DNA of 64,000 nucleotides, taken from positions 310,001-374,000 of the forward strand of contig NC_088873.1 of assembly GCF_032884065.1 (NCBI RefSeq). The letters are read 5' to 3'. The notes beneath the pieces were generated by a model, which worked only from the letters and a program-made list of their open reading frames with translations, ran no database searches and had not been told where the DNA came from. Both the position numbers and the translations under genes were made by a program. Positions 12,290 to 24,060 of this stretch are shown here, piece after piece; within the stretch, counting starts at the first letter, position 1; each line of letters opens with the position of its first letter. This DNA comes from Artemia franciscana (Eukaryota; Arthropoda; Branchiopoda; Anostraca; Artemiidae).

Positions 12290-12670
12290 ACTTGAGGGTA
12301 ATCATATCACAGTTCATATTATTGACTTACCAATAAATTTATACACCAATCGATGTCTTTTTTATGCTCTTTACGAATATGATAATCGCTTCTATCGCAA
12401 ATTCAAATTTATGCACTTTTTGACCTAACCTAACTGTAAATAATTTTGGCACTGAGAAAATGTACTATTATTTTCTCGAAAACGACTGATAACTCATACT
12501 TTAATTGAAAGTTCGTCAGTTTTAAGAGCTCAAAAAGTTCTTGAATTCGAATTTGCGATAGAAGTGATTATTATATTCGTAAAGAGCATAAAATAGGGCA
12601 TCGAGTGGCATATTCAGTTTATTGGTAAGTCAGTAATATGAACTATGATACGTTTACCGACCCGAGGAAT
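12290..12670. repeat. Inverted repeat, ~110 bp arms
   Basis: The left arm (about 12308-12413) contains 'TTCATATTATTGACTTACCA' and 'ATGCTCTTTACGAATAT'. The right arm (about 12540-12650) contains their reverse complements in reversed order, including 'TTGGTAAGTCAGTAATATGA'. The ~125 bp spacer has no ORF. It could be a MITE-like or foldback element, and the arms are not identical. Confidence 0.85.
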
Positions 12671-13196
12671 ACAGTTGAAACTTTCAGGCACTGTTATGCA
12701 AAGGTAGAGGGAGGCCTGGAGGCTTACTCCATCCGCTCACCGAAATAATAATACTTTCCTTTAATATCTTATGCTATTCATAGTCAGTGCTGCTCGCCAT
12801 CTCAAAAAATTTGAAATCTGTATTCGGATAGGAACTATCTGGGGGGTTTAGGAACGCGTATTTCTGATTGAAGCTATGAATGCTATACCCAGCTCTTGAC
12901 TATCTCTTGCAAGATTATTGTAGGAATGTGTAAGCTTGTTCATTCCATGTGGAGTAGGCAGATTTCAGCTCGAATTCTAGTCTTTTGGGTAAATAAAATC
13001 CTTTTAGTAGGCTAAGGAAAATAGCCTAATTTGTTGAAATCACAGTAAAGATTCAGGCTAGTCCAGGGTAGAAATGAGCCATATAGTACATTAACGGTAA
13101 AGATAAACTAAAGATTACTGATTCTTTTCTGTGGATGCTTGAATCATGCAGGCTTATTCAGTTTTGACAAGATTTTTGAAAAACCTAATTTCAGCT

Positions 13197-13545
13197 GGGG
13201 GGGAGGGTGCAAACTTGGGTCTGGGGGGGGCACAGTTTAGATAACAATATACAGTTATGAAAACTCCTATCTCGCCCATCAGAAGCTTTTGGTACAGAGT
13301 TCTGAACTTGGCACCTCCTCCAAGCCTGCACTCCAATGTGTAGGCTGTAGGCCTACCATAGACAGGAATGCAATTTTGTTTTGTTGCATGCACAGCTTAG
13401 ATTCCAATATTGGTATCTAAGCTGTGCTACCAGTTTCCTGTCTCCAGCCACTAGTATTGCTACTGCACACTGCATCCCAAAAATAAATTGAGTTTTCATA
13501 ACTGTAAGCTATTGGTATCTAACCTGTGGGAGGGGGGGGGGGAAT
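13197..13545. repeat. Nested palindrome with G-rich ends
   Basis: An outer inverted repeat pairs 13240-13275 ('CACAGTTTAGATAACAATAT' and on) with about 13491-13527, where 'GAGTTTTCATAACTGTA' is followed by a CTGTG end. A poly-G run flanks each arm. At the centre is a near-perfect 36-base palindrome (13391-13426, CACAGCTTAGAT...ATCTAAGCTGTG). Confidence 0.8.
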
Positions 13546-13904
13546 CAAAGTCTAAGAAGGACATGTGCCCCCCTGCCCTGTAGCCCCAAACTACACCCAT
13601 GGATAGGCTATATCTTGTCCAGTGGGGAGAGATCTGTGATGCAATTATTATGATTATTTTTTATTAATATCAAATGTGGTGCTATTGCATCTGAAATTTT
13701 AAAAGAGAATTGAATAAAAGGTCTGATAGTGTATTTTGTTTTCCTATCTGGTTTCTTTATTGTTCTATAGCCTACCTTTACATAAAGGATCCCATAAAAC
13801 ATAGGAAAATGTTGTCTAGAAATGTAGACTAGCAATAACAGTGAAGGAGAGCAGTATGTTTGAAGAAAGGGTAAATGTTTAGTTTTGTGTCATATGTTCT
13901 AAAG

Positions 13905-14470
13905 TAGTTATTACTGCATATAACAAGATTCTGATGATTACATATTGTTTCTTTGTCATTATCAAAAAGGAAATACCAAGATCAAAAGTCCTTATTTCAC
14001 TCCAAGATTTGATCTAAGGTAATTATTAGAGAAGCACATCCATTTCTGGTTAACCCTCTTCCTCCACAGGGCAAACTAAAAATGTGTAAAGTGGACTTGC
14101 TTACAGGTAACATTACCTATAGAGCAAAGCATATTAGTCCATGAGCCCTGCAGACAGTGGGGCAAGGTCTGTATTCTATATTTATTTAATAAACCTTGTT
14201 TAAATTTTTTCTTTTTTTGAGTTTTATCACACTTTATTGAATAAATGTAGAATAAAGACTTGCCCTGCTGCCCAAGGGGGCTCATAGACTAATATGCTTT
14301 GATTTATAGGTAATGTTACCTATAAGCAAGCCCACTTTACAGATTTTTAGTCTTGTTGGAGGGTGATTTTAGAAAGCTGAAAAATGGATGTGCTTCTCTA
14401 ATAATGACAAAGAAACAATTTACAATCATCAGAATCTTGCTATATGCAGTAATATGCACTTTAGAGCACT
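13905..14470. repeat. Large inverted repeat (~250 bp arms)
   Basis: The left arm (about 13905-14200) and right arm (about 14225-14470) are reverse complements along nearly their whole length. Examples are 'TTACTGCATATAACAAGATT' on the left and its complement near 14440, and 'GGTAACATTACCTAT' on the left with 'ATAGGTAATGTTACCTATA' on the right. The left arm has an extra ~65 bases near 13960-14023 that the right lacks. 'TAGGTAACATTACCTA' is itself palindromic. Confidence 0.9.
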
Positions 14471-14580
14471 TGATGTGAATGGGTTTACAGTTTCTTCCCC
14501 TCAGAAGGAAACACTACAAAAATATGAAAATAACTTTGAAAAATTCTAAAATAATTACTTGTATTATTCCTTAAGGCACT

Positions 14581-14607
14581 TCACTTTACCCCCGCCCCCC
14601 CCCCCCT
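14581..14607. repeat. C-homopolymer tract
   Basis: A tract of mostly C residues lies in AT-rich DNA. Similar G or C runs of 10 or more recur through the window (for example 664, 841, 13205, 13531, 28350, 39201, 39367, 39530) and usually belong to repeat families. Confidence 0.8.
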
Positions 14608-14930
14608 AATCTGCAACTTATATATTTTCCATGTATTTTGCCATATGCCACTCTTATAGCAAAGATGTCAACAGTAAAAAAGCAACATTAAGGAAATCAA
14701 GACATGGAAAGTATACAATTTTGGCTATATATTTACACATTAAGGAGAGTTTAAAGTAAAGCACTTTTAAAAATAATATAGGTCTAAGCAGGATTGTTAC
14801 TAGCCAAAATGTGGGGTAGGAGAGGGGCAAGAGATTTTACTGACTGGCCAGTCATTTTTACTGACTGTTTTGTTGAAAATTGGCATGTGGTCCATTTTCA
14901 ATACAATACTCACATACTTACACTGCACAA

Positions 14931-15300
14931 GTTGGTAAAACTGCTGAATCTACCAACCAAGATTCAGATTTTCGTACATATCATGTCACTATTTTAATGC
15001 TGTTTATTTAGCTAAATGGAAAATTGTGGCACCATCTGTAAAATCATGGCAGGAGTTGGTAAAACTGCTGCATTTACCAACTAAGATTCAGATTTTGGTA
15101 CATATCATGTCACTATTTTAATGCTGTTTATTTAGCTAAATGGACAATTGTGGCACCATCTGTAAAATCATGGCAGGAGTTGGTAAAACTGCTGCATTTA
15201 CCAACCAAGTCCAAAATTTCTGTAGATGACATGTCAGTATTTTTGTGGTCCTGTTGAACCAAACAAAGAATTTTAGCAGCATCAGAAAAATCATGTGACA
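14931..15300. repeat. 124-bp tandem repeat, about 3 copies
   Basis: Units start at 14931, 15055 and 15179 with 'GTTGGTAAAACTGCTG'. The first two are nearly identical, and the third diverges after about 40 bases. Confidence 0.92.
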
Positions 15301-15597
15301 AAGCACCACAGGGTTCAGAATTTTAAAATGTTCCTTCTGAGGAAGAGTAACTATAACCTAGGATAAAGGGAGCCCCAAATAATTCTAAGAACTACTTTGA
15401 AACGTATATAAGTACTTACTTATTTTATTCATAAAATGTAAATTTGCAGTTTTCAACATATTTTAGCTGGGACTAAAGTGAATATATCTCTTGATGCTTT
15501 CTTTCTGTTCTTTCCTAACCTGATTCTTTTCTGTTCTGTCCTAACCTGATTAAATAATTGGTTCTAGGGGAGAATACATTATGAGTACTTAAAGGGC

Positions 15598-15810
15598 TCA
15601 AAACAGCCATAGCAACCAAAAGTTAAAAAATATGTTTCTAAAAAAACTTTTTAGTGATGAAAATTTACAATTTACAGCTTGTTCAGAAATAGTAATTATA
15701 TTTTTCCTTAGTCTTAATAGTAAAATATTTTTATGAAAACAAATTTCCATAAATTTTAAAAAGAGCCAAAAACCTCTTGTAAATGTCATCAGTATTGCTG
15801 TGATACGAAT
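15598..15810 (-). repeat. Dispersed repeat, minus-strand copy
   Basis: Reverse-complemented, this segment matches 31250-31445 through 'GGCTCTTT', 'TTTTACTATTAAGA', 'ATAATTACTATTT' and 'TTTTTTTAGAAACA'. It is one member of a dispersed family with weak internal palindromy. Confidence 0.75.
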
Positions 15811-16088
15811 TTGTTGCTGTGACTGTGTAAGTTCTTACTGTTTCTCTTTACAAAAACAAAGAGAAAAAATGCAAAGACCCAATGTCCTGGCTTCTGGCCC
15901 AATTGCTAAATTACCTTAAAATTGCTGCTTGGGGTAATCTAGGGATTTTTCTTTGTGAAGCTCCAGAGTTGGTGATTGAAGTTGTTTTATTTCTATTTAG
16001 CTTTAGACATTGTTGTGTAAAGCTTAGAGATGTTTGGAAACTGCTGTTTTATCTACCTGTAATGTTTTTCTGAGTTGTGCTGTCTGAT

Positions 16089-16190
16089 ATGACTCTTAAT
16101 GAAGCAATTCTTCTAACCCTCAGTCTTCTATTTTTTCTTTATCATTTCAAAAGCGTTATTGTGTCTTGTACTCAATGGAGCATCCTCACT
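16089..16190 (+). CDS. Membrane zinc-finger gene, candidate exon 1 (signal/anchor)
   Basis: The exon has an ATG at 16089 and 34 codons ending exactly at a codon boundary, followed by a consensus donor ACT|GTAAGT at 16191. The peptide MTLNEAILLTLSLLFFLYHF is strongly hydrophobic, as a signal peptide or anchor would be, then continues KSVIVSC. The phase-0 end matches the phase-0 start of exon 2. Support is composition and splice fit only, with no homology, so another first exon is possible. No promoter element is recognisable upstream. Confidence 0.5.
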
Positions 16191-16833
16191 GTAAGTCTCA
16201 ACAAGAATTTTTGTGTTTGGTTGCAGATTAAAAAATAAAATAAAATTGTACAATAAAAAATCCCACAAATACAGTTTATTTTACACAAATTTCAACATCT
16301 GTAGAACCAATAGAAAATGCTTGCTTTCATTATAATGAACAACAATACAAATTATAACAATATGCAAAATTTTTTTTCTTTTTATAGCAAATTTGAAAAA
16401 AAAAACATCTTTTAGAAGAGACGTTTTTCAAAGGAAATTAAAGAGCAATATTAAAGCTTAAAACAAGCAGAAATGTATGATTTCCTGATTTATTTTTATA
16501 TTTAAGAGGGTGTGTAAAATTTTATAGAGAATATAGAAAAAAATAAAAATACATAGTAACAACAGACAATATTTCAGAATAAATTTAGTACTTTTGGAAG
16601 CTTTTCAACACAATTCTTGCCATTTGAATTTTCTGCTTCTGCAGTACAAGTGTGATGTTCAAAGCAAACTGCTCAATTTTATAAATATTGACTTTGTTTT
16701 CAATGGCTGTAGCTGCAAGCCTTTGAGTTGCAATGTGAATTTTCTTCCATAAAAAAAAACTTTTTTATCTCTTGATGAAGCAAATTTTGCATGCTAAAGC
16801 AATTTGTTCACTCTATGAACACCAACACTAAGG

Positions 16834-16834
<1 letters not shown>

Positions 16835-16863
<29 letters not shown>
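16835..16863 (+). promoter_or_regulatory. 29-base poly-T tract at exon 2 acceptor
   Basis: An uninterrupted T run directly precedes TTTACAG at exon 2 and forms an extreme polypyrimidine tract. Homopolymers of this length vary between individuals and may affect splicing efficiency. Confidence 0.7.
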
Positions 16864-16866
<3 letters not shown>

Positions 16867-16867
16867 G

Positions 16868-16972
16868 GTAACAATGATCCTTTCAATTAGTCTTCCATCA
16901 AGAATTTATCAGATAGAAAAAGTACAGTGTTCAAGAGAAAGCTCCTTTCTTGTCAGGAAGTTTCTCAGAAAT
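16868..16972 (+). CDS. Membrane zinc-finger gene, candidate exon 2
   Basis: The exon is bounded by a poly-T/TTTACAG acceptor and a consensus donor AAAT|GTAAGT. It is 105 bases (35 codons), open and phase 0 on both sides, so it fits between exons 1 and 3 without altering the frame. The peptide includes 'IEKVQCSRESSFLVRKFLRN' and leads into KWYP of exon 3. Because it is symmetric it could be skipped, or it could carry an alternative start (the ATG of its third codon). Confidence 0.55.
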
Positions 16973-17280
16973 GTAAGTGATCTGTTTTTTGTTAAAATTA
17001 TCAAATGCATTTTTAAGTATACATTTTATTTAACTAATTGCAAGAAAAAATCTATTTGAAACATAAATCAATCGAGGAAAGGAACAGAAAGAAAGTATAA
17101 GTAGTACCAAGAAATCTACAGTTAATATTTAGCAAAAATAAATAGCACATGAGGTGGTTCTATAATCTAGACCGCTTTATTCAGTGTCAATATTTGGGTC
17201 TTGTAGTTAGTCTTTATGTTGGAAATATATTCAGAAGTTGCTTCTCAAACATCCAGAAGTTCAAGCATTAACTCACAGTT

Positions 17281-17385
17281 AGCCATGTAAGATAAGTTAG
17301 ATAAAGATAAGTTAGATAAGTTAGATAGTTAGATACATAAGATAAGATAAGTTAGCCATGTAAGATCACAGTTAGCCATGTAAAA
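17281..17385. repeat. AGATAAGTT minisatellite
   Basis: Short units of GATAAGTTA are repeated irregularly and framed by three occurrences of 'GTTAGCCATGTAA' or close variants. It lies in intron 2 of the membrane zinc-finger gene. Confidence 0.85.
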
Positions 17386-19429
17386 TAAGGGAAGCATTGG
17401 AGATGTCACAGAACCACTGACTTGCATTTTCATTCTAAATCAGTGCAAATGCAGAATTAATTACAGAATTTAATCTTTGTGCTAGTTAATCTACATATAC
17501 CTGCTTAATTAACGTAATTTTTAAAAATCAATGTGTATGTTAATCTTTTTTTTTTGTTATTTTGCATGTCTTTTGTTTCTTCTTTTGATATTTAAGGGTG
17601 AAGGGCTATAAATTTGTGTAGTTTTGTTTTTCTTAGCATGAGTCAAGCAAGATTATTTCTTTAGTGAGGTCTTTTTAAGAAATTCGAATTTTAAATTTTT
17701 TTTAGAAACTTTTCACAATCTTATGAACATGCTATTTATCACCAGAACATCAAGTTTATTTCAGTTTGTTCTAACGAAACGCCATGTTCCCAGTAGTCTC
17801 AGGGGGTGGTGATAGGTGGTTCACAGCTGAATTAGACAACAATATTGTTTCTAAACAATTCAAATATTTTGAAAAAATCTAGAGTGTGAGCACTTTACAA
17901 TGGTTAAAGCTCTTAAATTTTAGTGGATTCCTAAGTTAAAATGTCTATATTTTGAGTCAGAACCATGTTTTTAGGTGTTGATAGCTGGTATATTACCACT
18001 ATTTCATAGTTGAACTACATGAATTTGAAGTACATAAGGAGGAAAAGATGTTGAGGCTTAATTGCAAAGTTAGCATATGTTCCAAGCATAAGAACTGACA
18101 GGCTATAAAGCATCCAGTAAAAAAAGCAGCAAAAATGACCTTGAACCATCAGGAGCCTGTTGACAGTAACTGGTCACCAGCAACAAAAACTATGCTAGTA
18201 ACAGTTAGAAACGCCATCCTTCTGGGGGAAAATGAATAACTAAAATTAAAGCTTTTTTTTATTTGAGACTAAAATAATTTATGGTGGGTTAAAATACGAC
18301 TACAACACTTGCCGCTAAAAAAAAAGCTCTTTGCTCATTAACCTCAACATAGATTCTTAAAACCTATTCTACTTTTATTCAGTTATTTTCCTTTGCTTTT
18401 TTTTAATATTTACAAAAAAAGGAAAAATTACATGACAAACTGAATGACAAAAGAATAGCATAGAAGTCTAATCCTAGGTTTGGCCACCCCACCGCCTATA
18501 TCACCCCCTCCAAAAAAAAACAAAATTTAACAAAAACTTCTGATGTTTAAGGGTAGAAAATATAAATTCCATAGTTGCCTCCCCCTCCCCCCTCTTTCTT
18601 AAACCACAATATGAAGTTCATTCATTGTAAGCAATATTAATAAGCCTGACTTAATAATATTTTTTTGTTGCTTACCAAGCTTAATGAATAAAAAGAACAT
18701 CATGATTTTGCCAAAGACCAGCTGTGTCTTGCATTCTAGCTAGTAGCTTTTTTTTTGTCTCCCCTGGAGTTGATGTCTCTGCATTGGGGTTGGATGTTTT
18801 CAAGATGATTATTTCAGTCTATTAAATTTTAGGGCTATTTCAGTTTTTCTTGATTGTCTAGTTTGAAGTCATGCTCTACTCCCCTGCCTGGCTTGTGATT
18901 ATTTTTTTCCCCTGTTTCTTCCTGGCCATGGGATGGGGCCTTACGGGGGAGACTATGTTGAAGTTGTTTAAACTTATAGTGAAAGAGACTTTGGAAATAA
19001 AGGAAACAAAGTGAAATATGACAGTTAGAAATGGTAAAATTCTGGTTTAGCTGCTTTTTGCTATCTTGGAAAGGGGTAGGTTAGGAAAATGAAGCTTTCA
19101 GGGATGGATCTACAGACTAAAATAGGTCCTGGGAGGGCATTAAGAAGTACCTACCTCCACTCCTTCTCGCTCTAGAGGGCAGTGTCTCAGACAGGTTGAC
19201 CAAGAATTTAAAATTGACATAGGACCATTAGATTGCCTGGAATGAGAGGTAAACAAGGGACGCTCACCTATGGTCTGAGGCAGGTTGAGGCCAAGAATTT
19301 AGAGTTGAAACACGAGACCGTTAATTTCGCCTAGAATCAGAGGCAGACAAGCGTCTAAAGTCAAAATCGGGCCATTCTGCAATGAGCATCAGGCAAGGTA
19401 ATTCATTCAATTTATAAAACTTAGACATT
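17386..19429. other. Intron 2 sequence without recognised features
   Basis: This is AT-rich DNA with homopolymer tracts. I find no bounded exon, no transposon protein and no clear internal duplication. Confidence 0.4.
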
Positions 19430-22200
19430 TGCTAGACTAATAAAAAAGTTAATTTAATGTTAGTTGAACACTGCGACTCCGACTGTGTTAGTGGCCCTGA
19501 AACTCTAAAGTTATTACCCTTAGCCTTTCCTAAGATATTGAAGATGTACAATTTCGATAACCAGGATGCATATAGTGGAAACAGTACTGGTCTCAAGTAG
19601 ATGTAGTCGAAATTGCAAGTAGTCACACTTGCAAGTAGTCTCAAGCAGTCATAGTTGTATTCGCAAGTAGTTGCAGTTGCAGCTACAGTAGTAGTAGCAG
19701 TATTAGTCCTGAAAGTGTAAAGTAAATACCCTTAGCCACTTCTAAGATATTGCAGATACGTCCTTTTAAAACCTTGATGCGTGATTTAACCTTGATGCAA
19801 GATTTACCTTAGTACCCTTAGCCTTTTCTGACCCACTCAGGATCAAATATTCCCCTCTTTCCCAATGATAAATCCCATGTGTAAGCAATGAGTACATTGC
19901 ATAATTTACAATCGTTTCTCCAGGGGCTGTGGGGGCATTGTATTCCCAGAGGCATAGTTATTAGACCTATTCACTAATTTAAACGAAATGATGATTTCAT
20001 GAGTTTGACCTGTGTTAAGGGGGTCTAAAAGGAACGAAGGGGGCCCTTTGCCCTCCAAGTACTGATCAATATGCCCTGAACGTTCCAACAATGTACTCAA
20101 ACGTTACTGAGATGTCGATGATGCGCCCTTTTGACAATCAGCATGCACATATTCTGATTTTATTCTACATCTCTGTCAAAATTCTGTGGAAGTAGTCACA
20201 AGTATTTGTAACAGCAGTTGCAAGTTGTCGCAGTCAGAAGCAGTTGCATCTTTAGCCGCAATAGCGTAGTAGTAGTGGCTCGGGAAGTTGCAAGTTAATA
20301 CCCTTAACCCTTCCTAAGAAATTCCAGATACCCTTTTTTCATAACTTGGATGCAGATAGTTTTTTCGATTTAACTCGATATACCCCACAACATTTCGCGA
20401 AATTTCATCTTAGTACCCTTAGCCTTTTCGGACACCCAGGATAAAACTTTTCCCCCTTTCCCAATGACAAATTCTGCACGTAAAAAATGAACAAATTGCA
20501 TAAATCAAATTCCTTGCCCTGGGGGCTGTGGGGGCATGGCATCCCCAGAGGCATAGCTATTAGAAGTTGTGACTACTTGAATAAAATGACTTTTAATATT
20601 TGTATCAATATTGAAGAGGGCATCTAAAAAGGGAAGAGGGGGATCTGTTTACCCTCTGACGACTTTTTAGCATCCCCCTCAACATGCCCTGAAAGTTTAC
20701 ACTTAACAGCCTCAGCCATTCTTGAGATATTACAGATACGGCTTTATATGGATTTTCATTTAGTTTAATATGCCCCTCAACATTTCCCAAAGTTTCACCT
20801 TAATACCCTCGGCCTTTCTGACACACCCAGAATGACCCCCCCCCCTTTTCCTAATGATAAATCCTGCATGTAAAAAAGGCACATCGTATAACCTACAATC
20901 CTTGGTGTGGGGGGCTGTGAGGGGCATTACGTCCCTGGAGGCATAGTTACTCGACATTTTGACTGCTTTGAACAAAACAGTTTTTCCAAAATTTTGGTCA
21001 GTGATAAGGGAAGAAATTATGTAAAAAGGACAAGGGGGGCTGGTTGCCCTCTGATAGTTTTAACAACCAGCATACATACAGTGTGTTTTATTGTGTTTGG
21101 GTTCCTTCTCAAATGCTTTGGAAGAGTAATGTATTCCCATAGGCATAGTTGTTTTACCGTTAGACTATTTTGAACAAGATAGTTATTTCAAAATTCTGAT
21201 GGAACGTTTTTGGAGGGAGGGCATCAAAAAAGGGTATGGGAATGGGCTGGCAGCGCTCCAACTAATTTTCAATATCCCCCTCAACATGTCTGCAAGTTTC
21301 AACCTTATACCCTCAGCCGTTCTTAGAATATTGCAAACTGGATAAACTGGATGCACATAGTGTTTTTTGATTCAGTTTAACATACCCCTCAGCATTCTCA
21401 GTTTCACCTTGATACCCGTAGCCTTGTATATACTCAGAATCAAGCATTTCCTTTTTTCCTAATGATAAACAACGGACAAATTGCAAAATTCACAATCCTT
21501 GCTTTTGGAGCTGTAGGGGACATGACATCCCTGGATGCATAGACCTTGTGACTAGTTTGAACAGAATGACAACATTTCAAAATTTCGAATGCTGTTGAGC
21601 AGAGGGGGTATCTAAAAACGTACAAAGATGGGGGCTAGTTGCCCTCCTGTCACTCTTCAACATCTCAACACACCTTTTTAGTTTCAACTTAATACCCTTT
21701 TCACAACCAGCAAGAACATTGTGCGTCTGGATTGTGTTTTGCCCCCTTCTCAACCTTTCTTTGAAGTTTTGCCTTAATGCACTAAGCCTTTTTGGAGACC
21801 CGGGATCAAACATGCCCTCTTTTAAAATAGAAAACGTTATATTTTAGCAATGGACAACTTGCATAACTTACAGCCCTTGCCCTGGGGGCTGGTAGGGGTT
21901 GTCAACCCCAGAGACATTTTTTGTTTGGCCTTTGTACTATTTTGAACAAAATGGCTATCTCAAAATTTTGGTGTTATGCATTTAGAGGGAAAGGGTCTGT
22001 GTTGGGGAGGGGGAATGGCTGCCCTCCGGTCACTCTTGACTCTTGAAAAGGGCACTATAACTCTCGATTTCCAGTCGAATGAGCCCCCTCTGAAGTTTAT
22101 ACGATCACCTCTTCCATATGAAGTGCCTCTGGTAAAAAAGACAATGATAACAAATAGAAGCCTTATTGCCCCTTACTATAGGCAGCGTTAGTGCTTTGGC
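19430..22200. repeat. Diverged tandem array (~400-600 bp units)
   Basis: About five diverged units each carry the same order of landmarks. These are 'CCCTTAGCCTTTCCTAAGA' or variants, a 'GATAAATCC' segment, 'CCTGGGGGCTGTGGGGGCAT' or variants, 'CCCAGAGGCATAGTTATT' and an 'AAAATGACTATTTCAAAATT'-like stretch. The GGGGGCTGT landmark occurs near 19925, 20520, 20915, 21510 and 21885. Related wording recurs at 33600-33720 and 39000-39800, so the array derives from a dispersed family. Short ORFs in it are shadows of the repeat. Confidence 0.75.
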
Positions 22201-22914
22201 TCTGAAAAAATGGCTACATCAATTCTTAAACTTATCGTTAGTGTTTTTCACATAGCAAATATTTCGGAGTAAGCGAAATATCTTCATATGAAAACATCGG
22301 TAAAAAAAAGCTATTTAAAGTCCCAACGGTTTGCTTGTGGTTAAAAAAAGTGGCTACTTCAACCATAGTAGAAAAAATAAACTGGTCAGAAAACATCGTC
22401 ATATGAGAGAAATGGCCTCCCAGTCTGTAAAAATTGTTGCTTGGCCTCAAGAATTATCACTTGCGACCACTTTTTTAATTTCGAAAAAAAATTCAGCTGG
22501 CCGTATTTCTGCTCTGGTTATAAATTCCTATGGACCATTTCATATGGTCTATAGGTCTATATGGTCTATATTTTCATATTCTTACTGTTCCTCATTACAT
22601 TTATGTTGTATTACATGATACTTGGAGCACTTTTACTTCTTATTATAAGTAATATTTACTCTAAAGACCAGGTCAAGACTTCCCCTGTGAATTGAACATT
22701 AGACAAAAATTCTTGTGGAAAAAATCCTAAGGCCTGAAAAAAAAATCCCAGTGTATTATATAATAGTGGCAATATTCAATATATAGGCCTAACGTACTTC
22801 TTGGGGGTAATTTTTAATGCGTATACATTCCCCTCTCTCGGGTAGAATCACAAGGAGTAGCTGACATGCGCTTGGCCACAGAAAACGAGTGTTGATTTCT
22901 AGACCTTTTTTCAG
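22201..22914. other. End of intron 2
   Basis: This is AT-rich sequence with a weak local duplication ('CATCGTCATATGAGAG' resembles 'CTTCATATGAAAACATCG'). A hydrophobic start at 22210 was considered as a first exon and rejected on phase. It ends in the TTTTTTCAG acceptor of exon 3. Confidence 0.45.
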
Positions 22915-23124
22915 AAATGGTATCCTATTCTTGAACGGTATGGCGCCAAATTACCCCTCGAATGCCCTTTACATCCACAAAGAGAAATATTTTGGAAGCA
23001 AGAAGCTGGAAAAGGTAGACATAGAAGCAATCAATGGACTTGTCTTTTTTGTGGAAAGTCTTTTCAATCTGAGAAGTTTATAGATACACATATGGAGAAG
23101 AGACATGAAGACTGTTTGTATCTG
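22915..23124 (+). CDS. Membrane zinc-finger gene, exon 3 (C2H2 finger)
   Basis: The exon is 70 codons, phase 0 at both ends, between TTTTTTCAG and TATCTG|GTATTT. It encodes 'KWYPILERYGAKLPLECPLH' and then, after a basic stretch, 'WTCLFCGKSFQSEKFIDTHM' followed by EKRHEDC. This is a canonical C2H2 finger with C-x2-C-x12-H-x4-H spacing and the usual F/I core. The additional 'CPLHP' in front may be a second half-site. The donor (GTATTT) is weaker than the others. This is the strongest domain evidence in the gene. Confidence 0.88.
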
Positions 23125-23523
23125 GTATTTTCTTTTTTTTTTTTGCTTCTACTATAATCTTTTAAAGACACCTATAAATGAGGGGGGGGGGTCTAAACTT
23201 CTGAAAAATCAAGTCTTTTAAAATGTTCCTTATAATGTTCTATTTATTTCGAATAAATTACCCATTTTATTTTGAGTCGGCTTACCCTGAAATATTGCCC
23301 CAATCAACTAAAATAAACAGCTATGTATGTGCATAATCCCTTACTTCGTAAACTTTTATTACTGTAGTTCTCGTCATTATATGCCTCCCCTAGTAAATGA
23401 TTGTAACTGTTATTGTTTAGGGGATATATAACCTAAATCGAATTATTTGTCTTTGGTATTGGTTTGGCCTTCGATATTTTGAACAATGTGGCTTTAAAAC
23501 TGTATTTTTCCTAAGTACTTGAC

Positions 23524-24060
23524 TTAGGTCTCCTGCCGGGCGCTGCTCAGCGTAGAGAGTGACGTCTGCTTCCTCCATGCGGTTCGGTCTAGTGCGAGCG
23601 TTTGCGCTTCACTCGGTCTAACGTTTGCCATCACCAGGAACTCAGACAGGCTGTCGGACCATCGTTTCTTCGGTTGGCCACGAGGTTGCTTCCAACGGCT
23701 TTCATGGGGTCAAAGATTTTCTTTGCTGGTTACTGCAGGAGCATCCGAAGTAGAAAGTAGCCAAGTAGTCAATTTAAAATTATCAGTTGGCTAAGAGCGT
23801 ATCTTAGACTTTAAGTCTTCTTGTGCATCCAGATGTGGTTAGGGCATTTAAGAAAAGTCTGTCTCTCCTCAAGTATGCTGCACCCCTCACGTATTCCCTC
23901 TCGAGTTGTAAAGATGCTTTTAGGTTTCGTAGGTCATTGGTACAGCTGCGTCTGAGGGAAATCTTTGGCCTGACTCTTCGTTGGGAGGACGGAATTGAAG
24001 AGTCAAGTTTCAGACATTCGAATGGCGTGTCCTAGGTATCTGCATTTGCAGATTTTGTAT
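23524..24060 (-). mobile_element. LINE C-terminal fragment
   Basis: The minus strand ends with 'RGQPKKRWSDSLSEFLV' and continues to 'LALDRTAWRKQ' before a stop at 23526-23524. The G-R/Q-P-x-x-R-W-x-D and A-x-D-R-x-x-W-R pattern is typical of the C-terminus of RTE-like and related non-LTR retrotransposons. Upstream on the same strand there is a second open stretch (about 24000-23790) with 'NALTTSGCTRRLKV'. GC content is clearly above the surroundings. It lies in intron 3, antisense to the gene. Confidence 0.75.

Noticed and set aside
22210..22260. Hydrophobic MATSILKLIVSVFHIANIS start with a good GTAAGC donor, as the first exon of the membrane protein
   Set aside because: It ends in phase 2, while exon 3 (22915) must be entered in phase 0. 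The 16089 and 16868 candidates fit the phase.
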